A stretch of 64,000 nt of DNA from Myxococcales bacterium (GTDB taxonomy: Bacteria > Myxococcota_A > Polyangia > Polyangiales > Polyangiaceae): assembly GCA_903642325.1 (NCBI GenBank), contig CAHJWM010000020.1, positions 1-64,000 of the forward strand. Direction: 5' to 3'. The stretch's first letter is position 1. Each line of letters begins with the position of its first letter. The notes under the pieces were generated by a model. That model searched no databases. It saw only the letters and a list, made by a program, of their open reading frames with translations, and had not been told where the DNA came from. A program made the translations under genes and the position numbers. Below, one piece after another: positions 34,976 through 43,944 of this stretch.

Positions 34976-34983
34976 ACTTATCC

Positions 34984-36477
34984 GTGAAGCCCAACCGCCT
35001 CAGTCAGTGGTTACGTGCGAGCGTCTTGCTAGCCATTTGTTCCTTCACGGCCTACGCGTGTGATGGCTCGACATTCACTGCCACCGGCGGCGGCCATGGC
35101 GGCGGCGCCAGCGGGCGGAGCGGGTCGACCGCTCGCGGCGGTGGGCCAAGCGCGGATGCCGGTGATTTCTCGGCGGGCGGTGAGACCGTCAAAGGCAACT
35201 GTCGGGGCCCGGAAGACTGCGACGATGGGGACCCGTGCACGCTCGACGATTGCGGAAAAGACGGGATATGTACGATCTCGCCCAAGTGCGGCCCGACAGA
35301 GAAATGCTGTGACGGGGCCTGCGGTCAGTGCTGCGGTCAAGCGGACTGCAATGATGAAGTGAAGTGCACGGACGACGTTTGCTTCGCCGGGGCCTGTACC
35401 CACGCTGCGAACAACGCCACGTGCAAGGCCGACGAATACTGCTCCGTCACCAACGGTTGCCGCAAGAAGGAGGCCTGCTCGGTCGCGATGGACTGTGACG
35501 ATGCGGACAAGTGCACGGACGATGCTTGTAGCGCCTCGTTGTGTAATCACGTCGCCACCGCCTGCCCGAACAACGGCGTGTGCTGTCCCGGTGTCGGTTG
35601 CGCTGAATGCTGCGATGACGCGGGCTGCAACGACAAGGATCCGTGCACGAAGGACTCGTGCTCGGCAGGCAAGTGCAAACATGCCGATTTTTGCGGAGAC
35701 GGCAAATGTTGTCCCGCTGCCGACAAAACCTCGGCTACGTGTGGCTCGTGTTGCTCAGCCGCTGATTGCAACGACTCCGTGAGCTGCACCAAAGACTCGT
35801 GCGCGCAGGGTGCGTGCGGTCACACCGCCGACCCGGCGCAGTGCCGCCTGGGTTACGCATGCGATCCGGTCAAGGGCTGCCAAGTGACCGACAAGTGCAT
35901 CAAAGCATCCGACTGCGCGCCGGGCAGCGGCTGCCAGACGGCGTCCTGTGTCTCGGGCAAATGCAGTTATACCGACTGCGGAACGGGGACCAACTGCTGC
36001 TCGGACAAGACCTGCAAGGCCTGCTGCGCGGACGCAGACTGCAACGACAACGTGTCGTGTACCGTCGATACCTGTAATGACGGGGTTTGCTCGCACAAAG
36101 CAGATCAAAGCCTCTGCGGGAGGGCCACTCCCACGTGCGATCCCGCGAACGGCGGCTGCATTCAATGCACGACCGACGCGCAATGTGACGACAAGAGCGA
36201 ATGCACCGTGGACAGCTGTGACCTGAGCAGTCACACGTGTAGGAACGTGGCCAAGGTGTGCGCCGCGAAGGGTTTGCTCTGCTGCGGCACGTCGTGCGCC
36301 GCCTGCTGCAACAACCTCGATTGCCAGGGTGGCGTTACCGCGTTCATCGCGCCCATTGGCGGAAACTCGTGCCCAGTGTCTACGTGCAGCAATGGCACCT
36401 GTGTGACAACCAAGAGGACCTGCCCGTTCGGTAGCAGTTGTTGCGCCTCCGGGTGCTGCAGCATCGAGGTGCAATAA
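34984..36477 (+). CDS. CTDC-repeat Cys-rich surface lipoprotein
   Basis: 497 residues from GTG 34984. Signal peptide with lipobox-like TAYAC near residue 26 and a Gly/Ser-rich linker to about 65. The rest is cysteine-rich with seven to eight copies of the Dictyostelium-type CTDC repeat (for example CNDEVKCTDDVCFAGACTH, CNDKDPCTKDSCSAGKCKH, CNDNVSCTVDTCNDGVCSH). Between copies lies a second module of type CC-x4-5-C-x2-CC (CCDGACGQCC, CCPGVGCAECC, CCSDKTCKACC). Many Asp/Asn residues suggest calcium binding. Such repeats occur in large surface proteins of myxobacteria and slime moulds. Role unknown; adhesion or matrix function is inference. Confidence 0.85.
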   Translation: MKPNRLSQWLRASVLLAICSFTAYACDGSTFTATGGGHGGGASGRSGSTARGGGPSADAGDFSAGGETVKGNCRGPEDCDDGDPCTLDDCGKDGICTISPKCGPTEKCCDGACGQCCGQADCNDEVKCTDDVCFAGACTHAANNATCKADEYCSVTNGCRKKEACSVAMDCDDADKCTDDACSASLCNHVATACPNNGVCCPGVGCAECCDDAGCNDKDPCTKDSCSAGKCKHADFCGDGKCCPAADKTSATCGSCCSAADCNDSVSCTKDSCAQGACGHTADPAQCRLGYACDPVKGCQVTDKCIKASDCAPGSGCQTASCVSGKCSYTDCGTGTNCCSDKTCKACCADADCNDNVSCTVDTCNDGVCSHKADQSLCGRATPTCDPANGGCIQCTTDAQCDDKSECTVDSCDLSSHTCRNVAKVCAAKGLLCCGTSCAACCNNLDCQGGVTAFIAPIGGNSCPVSTCSNGTCVTTKRTCPFGSSCCASGCCSIEVQ

Positions 36478-36493
36478 CCTCCCACCCCGAGCA

Positions 36494-36517
36494 GGCCCTC
36501 TTACGCCGCGCAGGGCC
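36494..36517. terminator. Weak hairpin after the CTDC-repeat gene
   Basis: GGCCCT pairs with AGGGCC across a 12-base loop, 17 bases after the stop codon. It has no T-tract and is only a possible transcript end. Confidence 0.25.
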
Positions 36518-36635
36518 CGAACCTTCCTCGTTCATGCCCGTTCCGCCTCGCCGGGCAAGTCGCGCGACTCGAGCAGAATCGCCCAACTTGCAATAGACGA
36601 CAGAACTTTCTCGTTCTTGCGGCGTCACAACACGG

Positions 36636-38573
36636 ATGAACGTTGTTAGCCGCTCGAAGTCCTCTCGTTCTCTCGTTCGCTCCCTACTAGGCCGCCGTGC
36701 TGCGTTTCTGCTGGTGCTCGCCAGCGGTTGCTCGCAGACGCCGGCATCACGCGACACGTCCGGGTCAAGTGTGTCGTCTGCAGGCCCGAAAGATGGGCGC
36801 CTCGGGCGCCCTGAGGGCATTCCGAGTCTCGCCCAGCCGCCCGGGAACGAAGCGCAGCCGAGCGTGGAGCTGGACCAAAAATCACCTGCTGCCCCTCCAG
36901 AAGCGTCGCGTGCATTCCTCGCGACACGCAAAAGTGTTGCCCCTACGACCGCCGCAGCCGGCCCCCGCAAAGGCGTCAGCGGTGTGGGCGTGAGCAGCGT
37001 CGGTATGTCTGGCCGCGGAGCAATGGCGGCAGAAAGCTTCGCCTTTGGCCGCTCTCGAGGGCGACTGAATGCCCCGCACCCTTTGCCGAGGTCTGCCGCG
37101 CCCTTCCCGCGCGACGCCGAGCTGAACACCGAGAGCTACGCCCACATCACCGAAAACTCATTCCAGGCCGTCGCCGACCAGCCACTGTCGACATTCTCTA
37201 TCGACGTGGACACGGCCTCGTACAGCAACGCCCGGCGCTTCCTGAACGACGGCACGCTGCCGCCAAAAGACGCGATCCGCGTCGAGGAGTGGCTCAACTA
37301 TTTTGGCTATAGCTATCCCGAACCACTTGGCAATGAGCCCTTTTCGGTGACGAGTGAGATCTCCGCGTGTCCCTGGAATCCGGCGCATCGCTTGGTCCGC
37401 CTCGGCTTGAAGAGCCAGCAAATATCGCAGTCCGACACGCCCGCGCGTAACCTCGTGTTCTTGGTCGACGTGTCGGGCTCGATGATGCCCGAAAATCGGT
37501 TGCCCCTGTTGAAGCGAGGGCTTGCCCTGCTCGCCGATAACTTGCGTCCCAAAGATACGATCTCGATCGTGGTGTACGCGGGCGCGTCGGGGCTCGCTCT
37601 GCCGGCGACAACGGGAGCCGATCGCGGTCGAGTGCTCGACGCACTAGGTCGTTTGGAGGCGGGAGGCTCGACCAACGGCGGGGACGGCATTCGCCTGGCA
37701 TACGCTACCGCTCGTCAGCACTTCAGCAGGGCCGGCATCAATCGCGTGATCTTGGCGACCGACGGCGACTTCAATGTCGGAACGTCCAGCCCCGGCGAGC
37801 TCGAACGGCTGATCGAAGAAGAAAGGAAGTCGGGCGTTTTCCTGACCGTGCTCGGCTTCGGCGAAGGCAATACCAAAGACAACACGATGGAAATGCTGGC
37901 CGACAAAGGCAACGGCAATTACGCATACATCGACTCCATTGCCGAAGCGCGCAAGGTGCTGGTGCGTGAAGCAGGTGGCACCCTGATTACGGTCGCCAAA
38001 GACGTGAAGCTGCAGGTCGAGTTCAACCCCGCGCGAGTCGCTAGCTACAAGCTAATCGGCTACGAAAACCGGCTCTTGGCCAAAGAAGACTTCAACGACG
38101 ACTCCAAAGATGCTGGCGAAATTGGCGCAGGTCACGCGGTCACGGCCTTGTACGAGGTCGTGCCGAAGGGCGAGGCAAGCGGCGCCGCCCCCAAGACCGA
38201 CCCGCTGAAATATCAAACCGCGCCTGCTATCGCCACCGCCGCCGCCAGCGACGAGCTCTTGACGGTGAATATCCGTTACAAGCAACCTTCATCGGAGCTC
38301 AGCTCGAAATTCTCTCGCGTAGTCCCGGACAGCGCGCTCTCGCTCGCGCAAAGCTCGGAGGACTTTCGCTTCGCCGCAGCCGTGGCGGAAGCGGCCTTGG
38401 TTCTTCGCGGCGCGCCCGACATGTCGTACGCATCACTGGATGCGGCGCGCAGCTTGGCTCAAGGAGCTGTCGGTCGAGATCCCAGCGGCGACCGCCACGA
38501 GTTCATTTCTCTGCTGGCGAAAGCGAGGGATTTGTCGCCCGTCACCGCGGCCATCGCCGTACGTGCGCCGTGA
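36636..38573 (+). CDS. YfbK-like VWA-domain lipoprotein
   Basis: 645 residues. Lipobox LASGC near residue 32, then a low-complexity Ser/Gly/Pro region to about 165. The conserved block follows: YAHITENSFQAV, TFSIDVDTASYSNARRFL and RVEEWLNYFGYSYP (the VWF-associated N-terminal domain), then a VWA domain with the MIDAS motif DVSGSMM and conserved TNGGDGI and ATDGDFNVG. The C-terminal DUF3520-like region closes the chain. The layout matches E. coli YfbK. VWA domains bind metal and mediate protein contacts at the cell surface. Function in this family is not established. Confidence 0.9.
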   Translation: MNVVSRSKSSRSLVRSLLGRRAAFLLVLASGCSQTPASRDTSGSSVSSAGPKDGRLGRPEGIPSLAQPPGNEAQPSVELDQKSPAAPPEASRAFLATRKSVAPTTAAAGPRKGVSGVGVSSVGMSGRGAMAAESFAFGRSRGRLNAPHPLPRSAAPFPRDAELNTESYAHITENSFQAVADQPLSTFSIDVDTASYSNARRFLNDGTLPPKDAIRVEEWLNYFGYSYPEPLGNEPFSVTSEISACPWNPAHRLVRLGLKSQQISQSDTPARNLVFLVDVSGSMMPENRLPLLKRGLALLADNLRPKDTISIVVYAGASGLALPATTGADRGRVLDALGRLEAGGSTNGGDGIRLAYATARQHFSRAGINRVILATDGDFNVGTSSPGELERLIEEERKSGVFLTVLGFGEGNTKDNTMEMLADKGNGNYAYIDSIAEARKVLVREAGGTLITVAKDVKLQVEFNPARVASYKLIGYENRLLAKEDFNDDSKDAGEIGAGHAVTALYEVVPKGEASGAAPKTDPLKYQTAPAIATAAASDELLTVNIRYKQPSSELSSKFSRVVPDSALSLAQSSEDFRFAAAVAEAALVLRGAPDMSYASLDAARSLAQGAVGRDPSGDRHEFISLLAKARDLSPVTAAIAVRAP

Positions 38574-39140
38574 TCAGAGCGCTGTTTTGAACAATAAACT
38601 TCGATAGAAGGTAAGCTCGGCGATCGAGTTCTTGATGTCGACTAGGGCGTCGTGCTCTCCCTGCGTCGGCTTTGGAAATACGCCGGCTTCACCGTACCAG
38701 AGCTTGGCCAAGATTTTGATCGAGGTCACATCGACGGTGCGATAGCTCAAGTAACCGCTCAACCCCGGCAACCAGCGGTCGACGAAGCGTTTGTCTTGGC
38801 CGATGCTGTTGCCGCATAAAATTGCCCCGAAACCGCACCAGCCGGCGACGCGCTCCATCAACTTACGTTCCGCCGCCCCCAGGTCGAGCTTCGATGCCCG
38901 GACGCGTGACGTAAGGCCAGTGGTGTCGTGCATCGACCGCACGAACGGCACCATGCGGGCCAGCGCTTCGTCTGGCTGCCAGATGTCACACACGTATTCT
39001 TCCAGCGGCTGAAGATTCGCGTTCGTGATGATCAGCGCGGCTTGAAGGATGACGTCGTGCTGGGCGTCGAGGCCCGTCATCTCCAGATCGAGCCAAGCCA
39101 GATTGCCCTCTTTTTGCATTCGGACGACGCGATCAGCCAT
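38574..39140 (-). CDS. orn: Oligoribonuclease
   Basis: 188 residues, standard length. DEDDh exonuclease: WLDLEMTGLD with Asp18 and Glu20, a central Asp, and the C-terminal HDALVDIKNSIAEL with catalytic His and Asp. FVRSMHDTTGL and YRTVDVTSIKILAKLW are family segments. It degrades 2-5-nt RNAs and linear pGpG from c-di-GMP turnover. Its stop lies directly against the stop of the convergent VWA gene, and it is downstream of the CRM gene. Confidence 0.96.
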   Translation of the reverse strand: MADRVVRMQKEGNLAWLDLEMTGLDAQHDVILQAALIITNANLQPLEEYVCDIWQPDEALARMVPFVRSMHDTTGLTSRVRASKLDLGAAERKLMERVAGWCGFGAILCGNSIGQDKRFVDRWLPGLSGYLSYRTVDVTSIKILAKLWYGEAGVFPKPTQGEHDALVDIKNSIAELTFYRSLLFKTAL

Positions 39141-39142
39141 GG

Positions 39143-39604
39143 TTAACCCCGCTTGCCAAACTTACTCGGCTTGACGAACTTGCTCGGCAGCTTGGCGCCC
39201 GTCCTGGAAGTCGCCGACCGCGGAGGCTTAGCACCCGTGCTCGGTTTGCTTTTCGACGGGACCGCGAGCTTACCGGGCGTCCCGTCTGCTTGCGGCAGGA
39301 TGATCGAAGGACTTTTTTTTCGAGCGCGGTAAACGACCAGCGTTTTACCGATCACCTGCGCCACGCTGGAGCGGGTCCGCTGCTCGACCTCCGATGCGAT
39401 GTTTCCTGCCGACACTTGCTCGTTGCCGGTCACCCGGATCTTGACCAATTCGTGCACCAAGAGGGCGCCGTCTATGGCATTAAGCACGGCCTCGGTCAGG
39501 CCGCCGTGGCCAATCTGCACGACCGGCTTCAGTGGATGCGCCAGCGCGCGCAGGTAGCTGCGCTGTTTGCCGGTCAGTTTCGTCGAGCTCTGCGGAGTCA
39601 CCAA
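39143..39604 (-). CDS. CRM-domain RNA-binding protein, YhbY family
   Basis: 153 residues from GTG 39604. Residues 10-98 are a CRM domain: LTGKQRSYLRALAHPLKPVV, IGHGGLTEAVLNAIDGAL, HELVKIRV and VIGKTLVVYR. The GxxG loop (GHGG) is the RNA-contact motif. YhbY binds the pre-50S ribosome. An extra basic tail of about 55 residues rich in Lys, Ser and Pro follows and is not present in E. coli YhbY. It ends 2 bp before the orn start, so the two are in one operon and both act on RNA. Confidence 0.9.
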   Translation of the reverse strand: MVTPQSSTKLTGKQRSYLRALAHPLKPVVQIGHGGLTEAVLNAIDGALLVHELVKIRVTGNEQVSAGNIASEVEQRTRSSVAQVIGKTLVVYRARKKSPSIILPQADGTPGKLAVPSKSKPSTGAKPPRSATSRTGAKLPSKFVKPSKFGKRG

Positions 39605-39649
39605 AGCGTAATCAGACTATGGCATGCTTGGCCGCGGAGCAAATAGGAC

Positions 39650-40804
39650 GTGCGCATACTGTACGGAGTCGTGGGCGAGGGCATGGGTCACGCGACGCGG
39701 AGTCACGTCGTTTTAGAGCATGTGCTACGGGCAGGCCATGAAGTGCGCGTCGTCGTCTCCGGGCGGGCGCATCGTTTTCTGAGCGAGCGGCTGACGGGCT
39801 ACGCGAACGTGAGCATCGAAGAGATCCATGGCCTGACCCTGAGCTATTTCGGAAACTCGCTCGATCGGTCGAAGAGCTTGTTCGAAAATTTGCGCAAGGC
39901 CCCCAAGGGCTTACGAAAAAACGTCAAAGTTTACCAGCGCGTGGCCGAAAGCGGCTTCATTCCCGAGCTCGTGATCAGCGACTTCGAGTCGTGGGCGGCC
40001 CTGTACGGTCTCAACCATCGTTTGCCGGTGGTCAGCATCGACAACATGCAAATCATCAACCGTGCTCGCCACGACGAGGATGTCACCACCGGCAAAGGGT
40101 TCGACTTCGACCTTGCACGCTTGGCCGTGAAAATCAAAATGCCGGGCGCATTTCACTACCTTGTCACGAGCTTCTTCTTCCCAGAGCTGCGCAAGAAGTA
40201 CACCACCCTCGTGCCGCCCATCCTGCGGCCCGAAGTGATCGCCGCCAAGCGCGAGCCTGGCGCGCACGTGTTGGTGTATCAAACCACGCCCACCAATCAG
40301 AGCCTGGTGCCCACGCTGAACAAGTTACCGTACCGCTTCCGCGTCTACGGCATGGGCCGGGAAGGGCAGGAGGGTAATGTGACGATGTGCGGCTTCTCGG
40401 AGACCGGCTTCCTAGACGACCTGAGAACCGCCCGGGCGGTGATCGCGGGCGGCGGCTTCAGCTTGCTAAGCGAGGCCGTCAGCTTGAAAGTGCCACTTTT
40501 TTCGATCCCGGTCGCGCATCAGTACGAGCAAGAGTTGAACGCGCGCTATCTGGAAAAGCTTGGCTACGGCGCGTGGGCCCGTCAGCTGGAGCTCGAGCCG
40601 ATTCAGCAGTTCTTGGAGCGCGTCGACGTCTACCAAGATCACTTGCAAAGCTATCCGTCGCGCGACAACTCGATCTTGTTTGCATGCGTGGACGAGCTCA
40701 TCGAGCGCGTCGCTCGCGGCGAGCCGCGCCCCCTGCGCCTCGATGCCGAAGCTCCCGGCAAGTTCCCGATCGTTGCCGGCCCCGCCCCGGAACCCTCGAC
40801 CTAG
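39650..40804 (+). CDS. MJ1255-type glycosyltransferase
   Basis: 384 residues, GTG start. GT-B fold: N-terminal ILYGVVGEGMGHATRSHVV with the Gly-rich donor-domain loop and His, VVVSGRAHRFL, and a C-terminal nucleotide-binding domain with AVIAGGGFSLLSEAVSLKVPL and PVAHQYEQELNARYL. This is the layout of the MJ1255/VC2487 family, related to MurG and UGT enzymes. Acceptor unknown. Divergent from the CRM gene. Confidence 0.82.
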   Translation: MRILYGVVGEGMGHATRSHVVLEHVLRAGHEVRVVVSGRAHRFLSERLTGYANVSIEEIHGLTLSYFGNSLDRSKSLFENLRKAPKGLRKNVKVYQRVAESGFIPELVISDFESWAALYGLNHRLPVVSIDNMQIINRARHDEDVTTGKGFDFDLARLAVKIKMPGAFHYLVTSFFFPELRKKYTTLVPPILRPEVIAAKREPGAHVLVYQTTPTNQSLVPTLNKLPYRFRVYGMGREGQEGNVTMCGFSETGFLDDLRTARAVIAGGGFSLLSEAVSLKVPLFSIPVAHQYEQELNARYLEKLGYGAWARQLELEPIQQFLERVDVYQDHLQSYPSRDNSILFACVDELIERVARGEPRPLRLDAEAPGKFPIVAGPAPEPST

Positions 40805-40805
40805 C

Positions 40806-42323
40806 TCAAGCCAATTCGCGCGCGGCGGTCAAGGCAGCGTTATACCCGCACATGCCATGAACGCCCCCGCCGGGGTGCGTATAGCTCGAGCACAAGTACA
40901 GGCCTTTCAGCGGGGTGCGATAGCGAAAGTAGGGAAAGACGGGACGAAACAACAGCTGCTGATGCCAAGCATTGGTTCCTCCGCCCAAGTCTCCGCCGAT
41001 CAAGTTGGCGTTGCCCGCCTCCAGCTCCAGCGGCGAGCTGACGGCACGCGCCAGTACCGTGGCTTTGAAGCCGGGCGCTAGGCCCTCCAGACGCTCGCTC
41101 ACGCGATCGGCGAAGCTTTCTCGCTGCTGCGCCCAGCCGCCCGCTATCTGCGACGGAACGTGTGAATAGCAATAAAGCGTGTGTCGACCGTTTGGAGCAC
41201 GCCGCGGATCGGCAAGGCTCTGCTGCCCGACGACCAAGTAGGGCTCTTCCGGCAGCCTGCCTTCGCGCACGTCGCGTGTGAACCGCCCGAGATCGCGGAG
41301 GCTTTCCGTAACGTGCACGACCGCGCTTTCGCGCGCGACCGCGAGCGACCAAGGCACCGGCTCGGACAAGGCGTAATCGACTTTGAACGTGCCAAAGCCT
41401 TGGCGAAAGCCGAGCATTCTTCGAACCAGCCAGCGGGGCACGTTGGCCGGTTCGAGCAGTTTCAGATACAAATTGGGCGCGGCCGTATCCGCAACTACCC
41501 CGCGCAGCGCGCGCAGCTCTTCGCCGTCTTCGAGCAGGACGGCCACCGCGCGGCCCTGCCGGACCACGATGCGTTTTACGCGCGCTCCCAATCTCAGCCG
41601 TCCGCCACACCCTTCCAGCATGGTGACCAGGGCATTGGTGATGCTCTGCGCGCCCCCCGCGGGCACCGCATAACCGCCGGTGGATGCGGTCAAGCCCAAA
41701 ATATACGATACGGCCGCGCCGAACCAGTCATCCGGACCGACATCGACGTGCAAGCCGAGGCTCGGCAAGACGCGCCGCGCTGCTTCGCTCTGAAATAGCG
41801 AGCGCGCCAAGCTTCCGCTGCTGCGCGCGAATGACCGCGCGAGCTTGAATAAGTTTCGCAGCCCGAGCCGCGGCGCTGAAGTCAAGGAGGGGAACGGCCC
41901 CAGCAACATAGCCAGCAGATCCGGTTCCGTGCGCGCGTGAAAAGCGGCAAGCTTTCGCCACGCCTCACCGTCCCGCGGCGAGCCGAAGTGCTGGGCCCCG
42001 AGCTCGCGATCCCGTGCGATGCACGCATAGCTGCCGTCGAGCGCGGGGTGACAGCTCTCGAAGCGCAAGTTCGACCACTTCACCCCAGCCTGCTCGAGAT
42101 CGAGCTCACGGAACGCGGGACTCGTCTTCGCAAATGGAAAAAATGCGGCTCCCACGTCGTGCACGAAGCCGGGCAAGGTGAGCTCCTCCGAGCCCAGCGC
42201 CCCGCCGGGCCGTTTGGCATTGGCCTCGACGAGCAGCACGCGAAATCCCCGGCGCGCCAAAATGTTGGCCGCGACTAGGCCATTTGGCCCCGAGCCGATC
42301 ACGATCACATCCGGGTCACGCAC
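40806..42323 (-). CDS. Phytoene-desaturase-like FAD oxidoreductase (COG1233)
   Basis: 505 residues from GTG 42323; an in-frame ATG at 42383 adds 20 residues upstream of the FAD motif. FAD-binding VIVIGSGPNGLVAANILARRG, then VEANAKRPGGALGSEE, and the C-terminal signature YLCSSYTHPGGGVHGMCGYNAA, where FAD is contacted. The family includes carotenoid desaturases/isomerases and many proteins of unknown substrate. There are no crt genes nearby, so a carotenoid role is not supported. Divergent from ruvC by 88 bp. Confidence 0.83.
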   Translation of the reverse strand: MRDPDVIVIGSGPNGLVAANILARRGFRVLLVEANAKRPGGALGSEELTLPGFVHDVGAAFFPFAKTSPAFRELDLEQAGVKWSNLRFESCHPALDGSYACIARDRELGAQHFGSPRDGEAWRKLAAFHARTEPDLLAMLLGPFPSLTSAPRLGLRNLFKLARSFARSSGSLARSLFQSEAARRVLPSLGLHVDVGPDDWFGAAVSYILGLTASTGGYAVPAGGAQSITNALVTMLEGCGGRLRLGARVKRIVVRQGRAVAVLLEDGEELRALRGVVADTAAPNLYLKLLEPANVPRWLVRRMLGFRQGFGTFKVDYALSEPVPWSLAVARESAVVHVTESLRDLGRFTRDVREGRLPEEPYLVVGQQSLADPRRAPNGRHTLYCYSHVPSQIAGGWAQQRESFADRVSERLEGLAPGFKATVLARAVSSPLELEAGNANLIGGDLGGGTNAWHQQLLFRPVFPYFRYRTPLKGLYLCSSYTHPGGGVHGMCGYNAALTAARELA

Positions 42324-42411
42324 CAGCGCGAGACTACACCGGATCGAGGCTCGCCCTCGCCAGCATCGCAGCTCTCTTTCCATCTGCGCTCGGACGGGCT
42401 ATGAAACTCGT

Positions 42412-43014
42412 GTGCTCGCGCTCGGCATCGACCCCGGTACACTTCACCTCGGCTGGGGCGTGGTTTCGCGCGAGGGCAATCGCCTGTGCCACATTGCTCA
42501 CGGCGTGATTCATCTCGACGGCAAAGCGGCCATCGCGTCCCGCCTCACCCGCATCGAGGTCGAGCTTGGGGCCGTGATCGACCGACATCAGCCGGAAGTT
42601 GGCTCCGTCGAAAATTTATTCTTCCACAAAGACGCACAGGCCGCGTCCAAGCTCGGCCACGCGCGCGGCGTCGTGCTTCTGCTGTTGGCGCGTGCCGGTG
42701 TCGAAATCGCAGAGTATCCGCCGGCTCGCGTCAAGCGCACCATCGCCGGCTCGGGCCAGGCGGACAAGCAGCAAGTTGCGATGATGGTGCGCGCGCTCCT
42801 TGCGCTCGACGCTCTGCCGCCGGCCGACGCCGCGGATGCGCTCGCCCTTGCCATCACTCATTTACGCATCGGCGGTTTGATTCAAGCATTGCGTCCCAAA
42901 GATAAAGGCGGCGCCCAGCGCGTATCCAACAGCGGGCTGCGCGCCCTGCTCGGAAAGACGCGACGCGGTCGAGCGACAGGCCCAAAGCTCCCGAAGCTCA
43001 GCCGTATCCGCTGA
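42412..43014 (+). CDS. ruvC: Holliday junction endonuclease RuvC
   Basis: 200 residues from GTG 42412. Catalytic carboxylates in order and spacing of E. coli RuvC: Asp7 (LGIDPGT), Glu67 (VENLFF), Asp139 and Asp142 (ADAADALALA). FFHKDAQAASKLGHARGV and the basic segment VKRTIAGSGQADKQQV are conserved. It cuts Holliday junctions symmetrically. An extra basic tail of about 40 residues follows residue 160. ruvA and ruvB are not in the window. Confidence 0.94.
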   Translation: MLALGIDPGTLHLGWGVVSREGNRLCHIAHGVIHLDGKAAIASRLTRIEVELGAVIDRHQPEVGSVENLFFHKDAQAASKLGHARGVVLLLLARAGVEIAEYPPARVKRTIAGSGQADKQQVAMMVRALLALDALPPADAADALALAITHLRIGGLIQALRPKDKGGAQRVSNSGLRALLGKTRRGRATGPKLPKLSRIR

Positions 43015-43181
43015 GCGGCTCGGCGAAAGCAAGCCTGTGGCGCCCGCGCTCGCGTCCGCTCAAACTTACAGTGTGAGCGTGAAGGTGCGAAATGAGGAAG
43101 AACCGAAGGCTCTCGTGCGTATCGAGCTGCTAAAGGATTGCCTGCCTCGCCGGACGCTGCCATCTAGTCCGACTCGATGAA

Positions 43182-43889
43182 ATGTTACCCATCATGAATC
43201 GCCGCCCGCTGTTATTCGGTTTCCTCGGTCTGCTGTTCGCGTCGGTGCCGGGGCCTGCGGCCCTCGCGGACCCGGCCAAAGGCGTGCCGGTCAAAGGGGC
43301 GCCCGCCCTCAGCGCAGAGCAGATCGTCGAGCGTGTGCAGGGCTTCTACGATCGCTCGCACACGTTCCGCGCCGGGTTCAAGCAGCAGTATCGGGTACGC
43401 GCTTACGATAAAGTCATCGACAGCCAGGGTCAGGTCGTATTCGAGAAGCCGGGCAAGATGAGCTGGCGCTACACGAACAACGGCAACCGCGTGGTCTCGG
43501 ATGGCAAGCTCGTGAAGGTGTACGAAAAAGAAAACAAGCAAATGTACGAGCAGCCGCTCGACAAGAGCCAATATCCCGCCGCTCTCTCGTTTTTGGTTGG
43601 CGGTGGCAACTTGAAAACCTCTTTCAAGTTCAGCAAGCGTGACGCAAAGCAGATGGGCTTCGAGGGGGGCTACGTGATCGTCGGCGATCCGCTCGAGGCG
43701 TCACCCTCCTATCAATCGATCATTTTGTACGTGGACGGGGCGACCTATCAAGTGCGGCGCGTGCTCTTGTTGGACGCGCAAGGCAACCGTAACCGTTTCG
43801 ATTTTCTCAATCCGGAGATCAACAATAAGGCGCCCGGCGGCGAGTTCAACTTCACGCCGCCCCCTGGCACTCAGGTCATTCGCCCCTGA
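43182..43889 (+). CDS. lolA: LolA-like lipoprotein carrier
   Basis: 235 residues; ATG 43182 or 43194 (MNRRPLL). Sec signal peptide ending near residue 29 without a lipobox Cys. The mature part is the open beta-barrel of LolA, starting with IVERVQGFYDRSHTFRAGF, then GQVVFEKPGKMSWRYT, DGKLVKVYEKENKQ and a C-terminal FNFTPPPGTQVI. LolA ferries lipoproteins across the periplasm from LolCDE to the outer membrane. Its presence fits the many lipoproteins in this window. Confidence 0.9.
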   Translation: MLPIMNRRPLLFGFLGLLFASVPGPAALADPAKGVPVKGAPALSAEQIVERVQGFYDRSHTFRAGFKQQYRVRAYDKVIDSQGQVVFEKPGKMSWRYTNNGNRVVSDGKLVKVYEKENKQMYEQPLDKSQYPAALSFLVGGGNLKTSFKFSKRDAKQMGFEGGYVIVGDPLEASPSYQSIILYVDGATYQVRRVLLLDAQGNRNRFDFLNPEINNKAPGGEFNFTPPPGTQVIRP

Positions 43890-43944
43890 ACTTGGGGTTG
43901 CCTCGAAGTGGCCGCGCTTGCACAAGTGCGGGGCCGCGCTCAGC

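Larger units (their letters stand above)
34475..34983. other. 509-bp upstream region of the CTDC-repeat gene
   Basis: No supported gene. It holds a triple 9-bp repeat (34812-34838), a cluster of GTGTC/GACAC inverted repeats (34872-34921) and a possible -10 element (34951-34956). Open frames across it are Arg-rich and follow the repeat periodicity, so they are not convincing. Confidence 0.55.

Noticed and set aside
40806-42323. Carotenoid pathway assignment for the phytoene-desaturase-like gene
   Set aside because: No crtB, crtE or other carotenoid genes nearby, and the family is broad.
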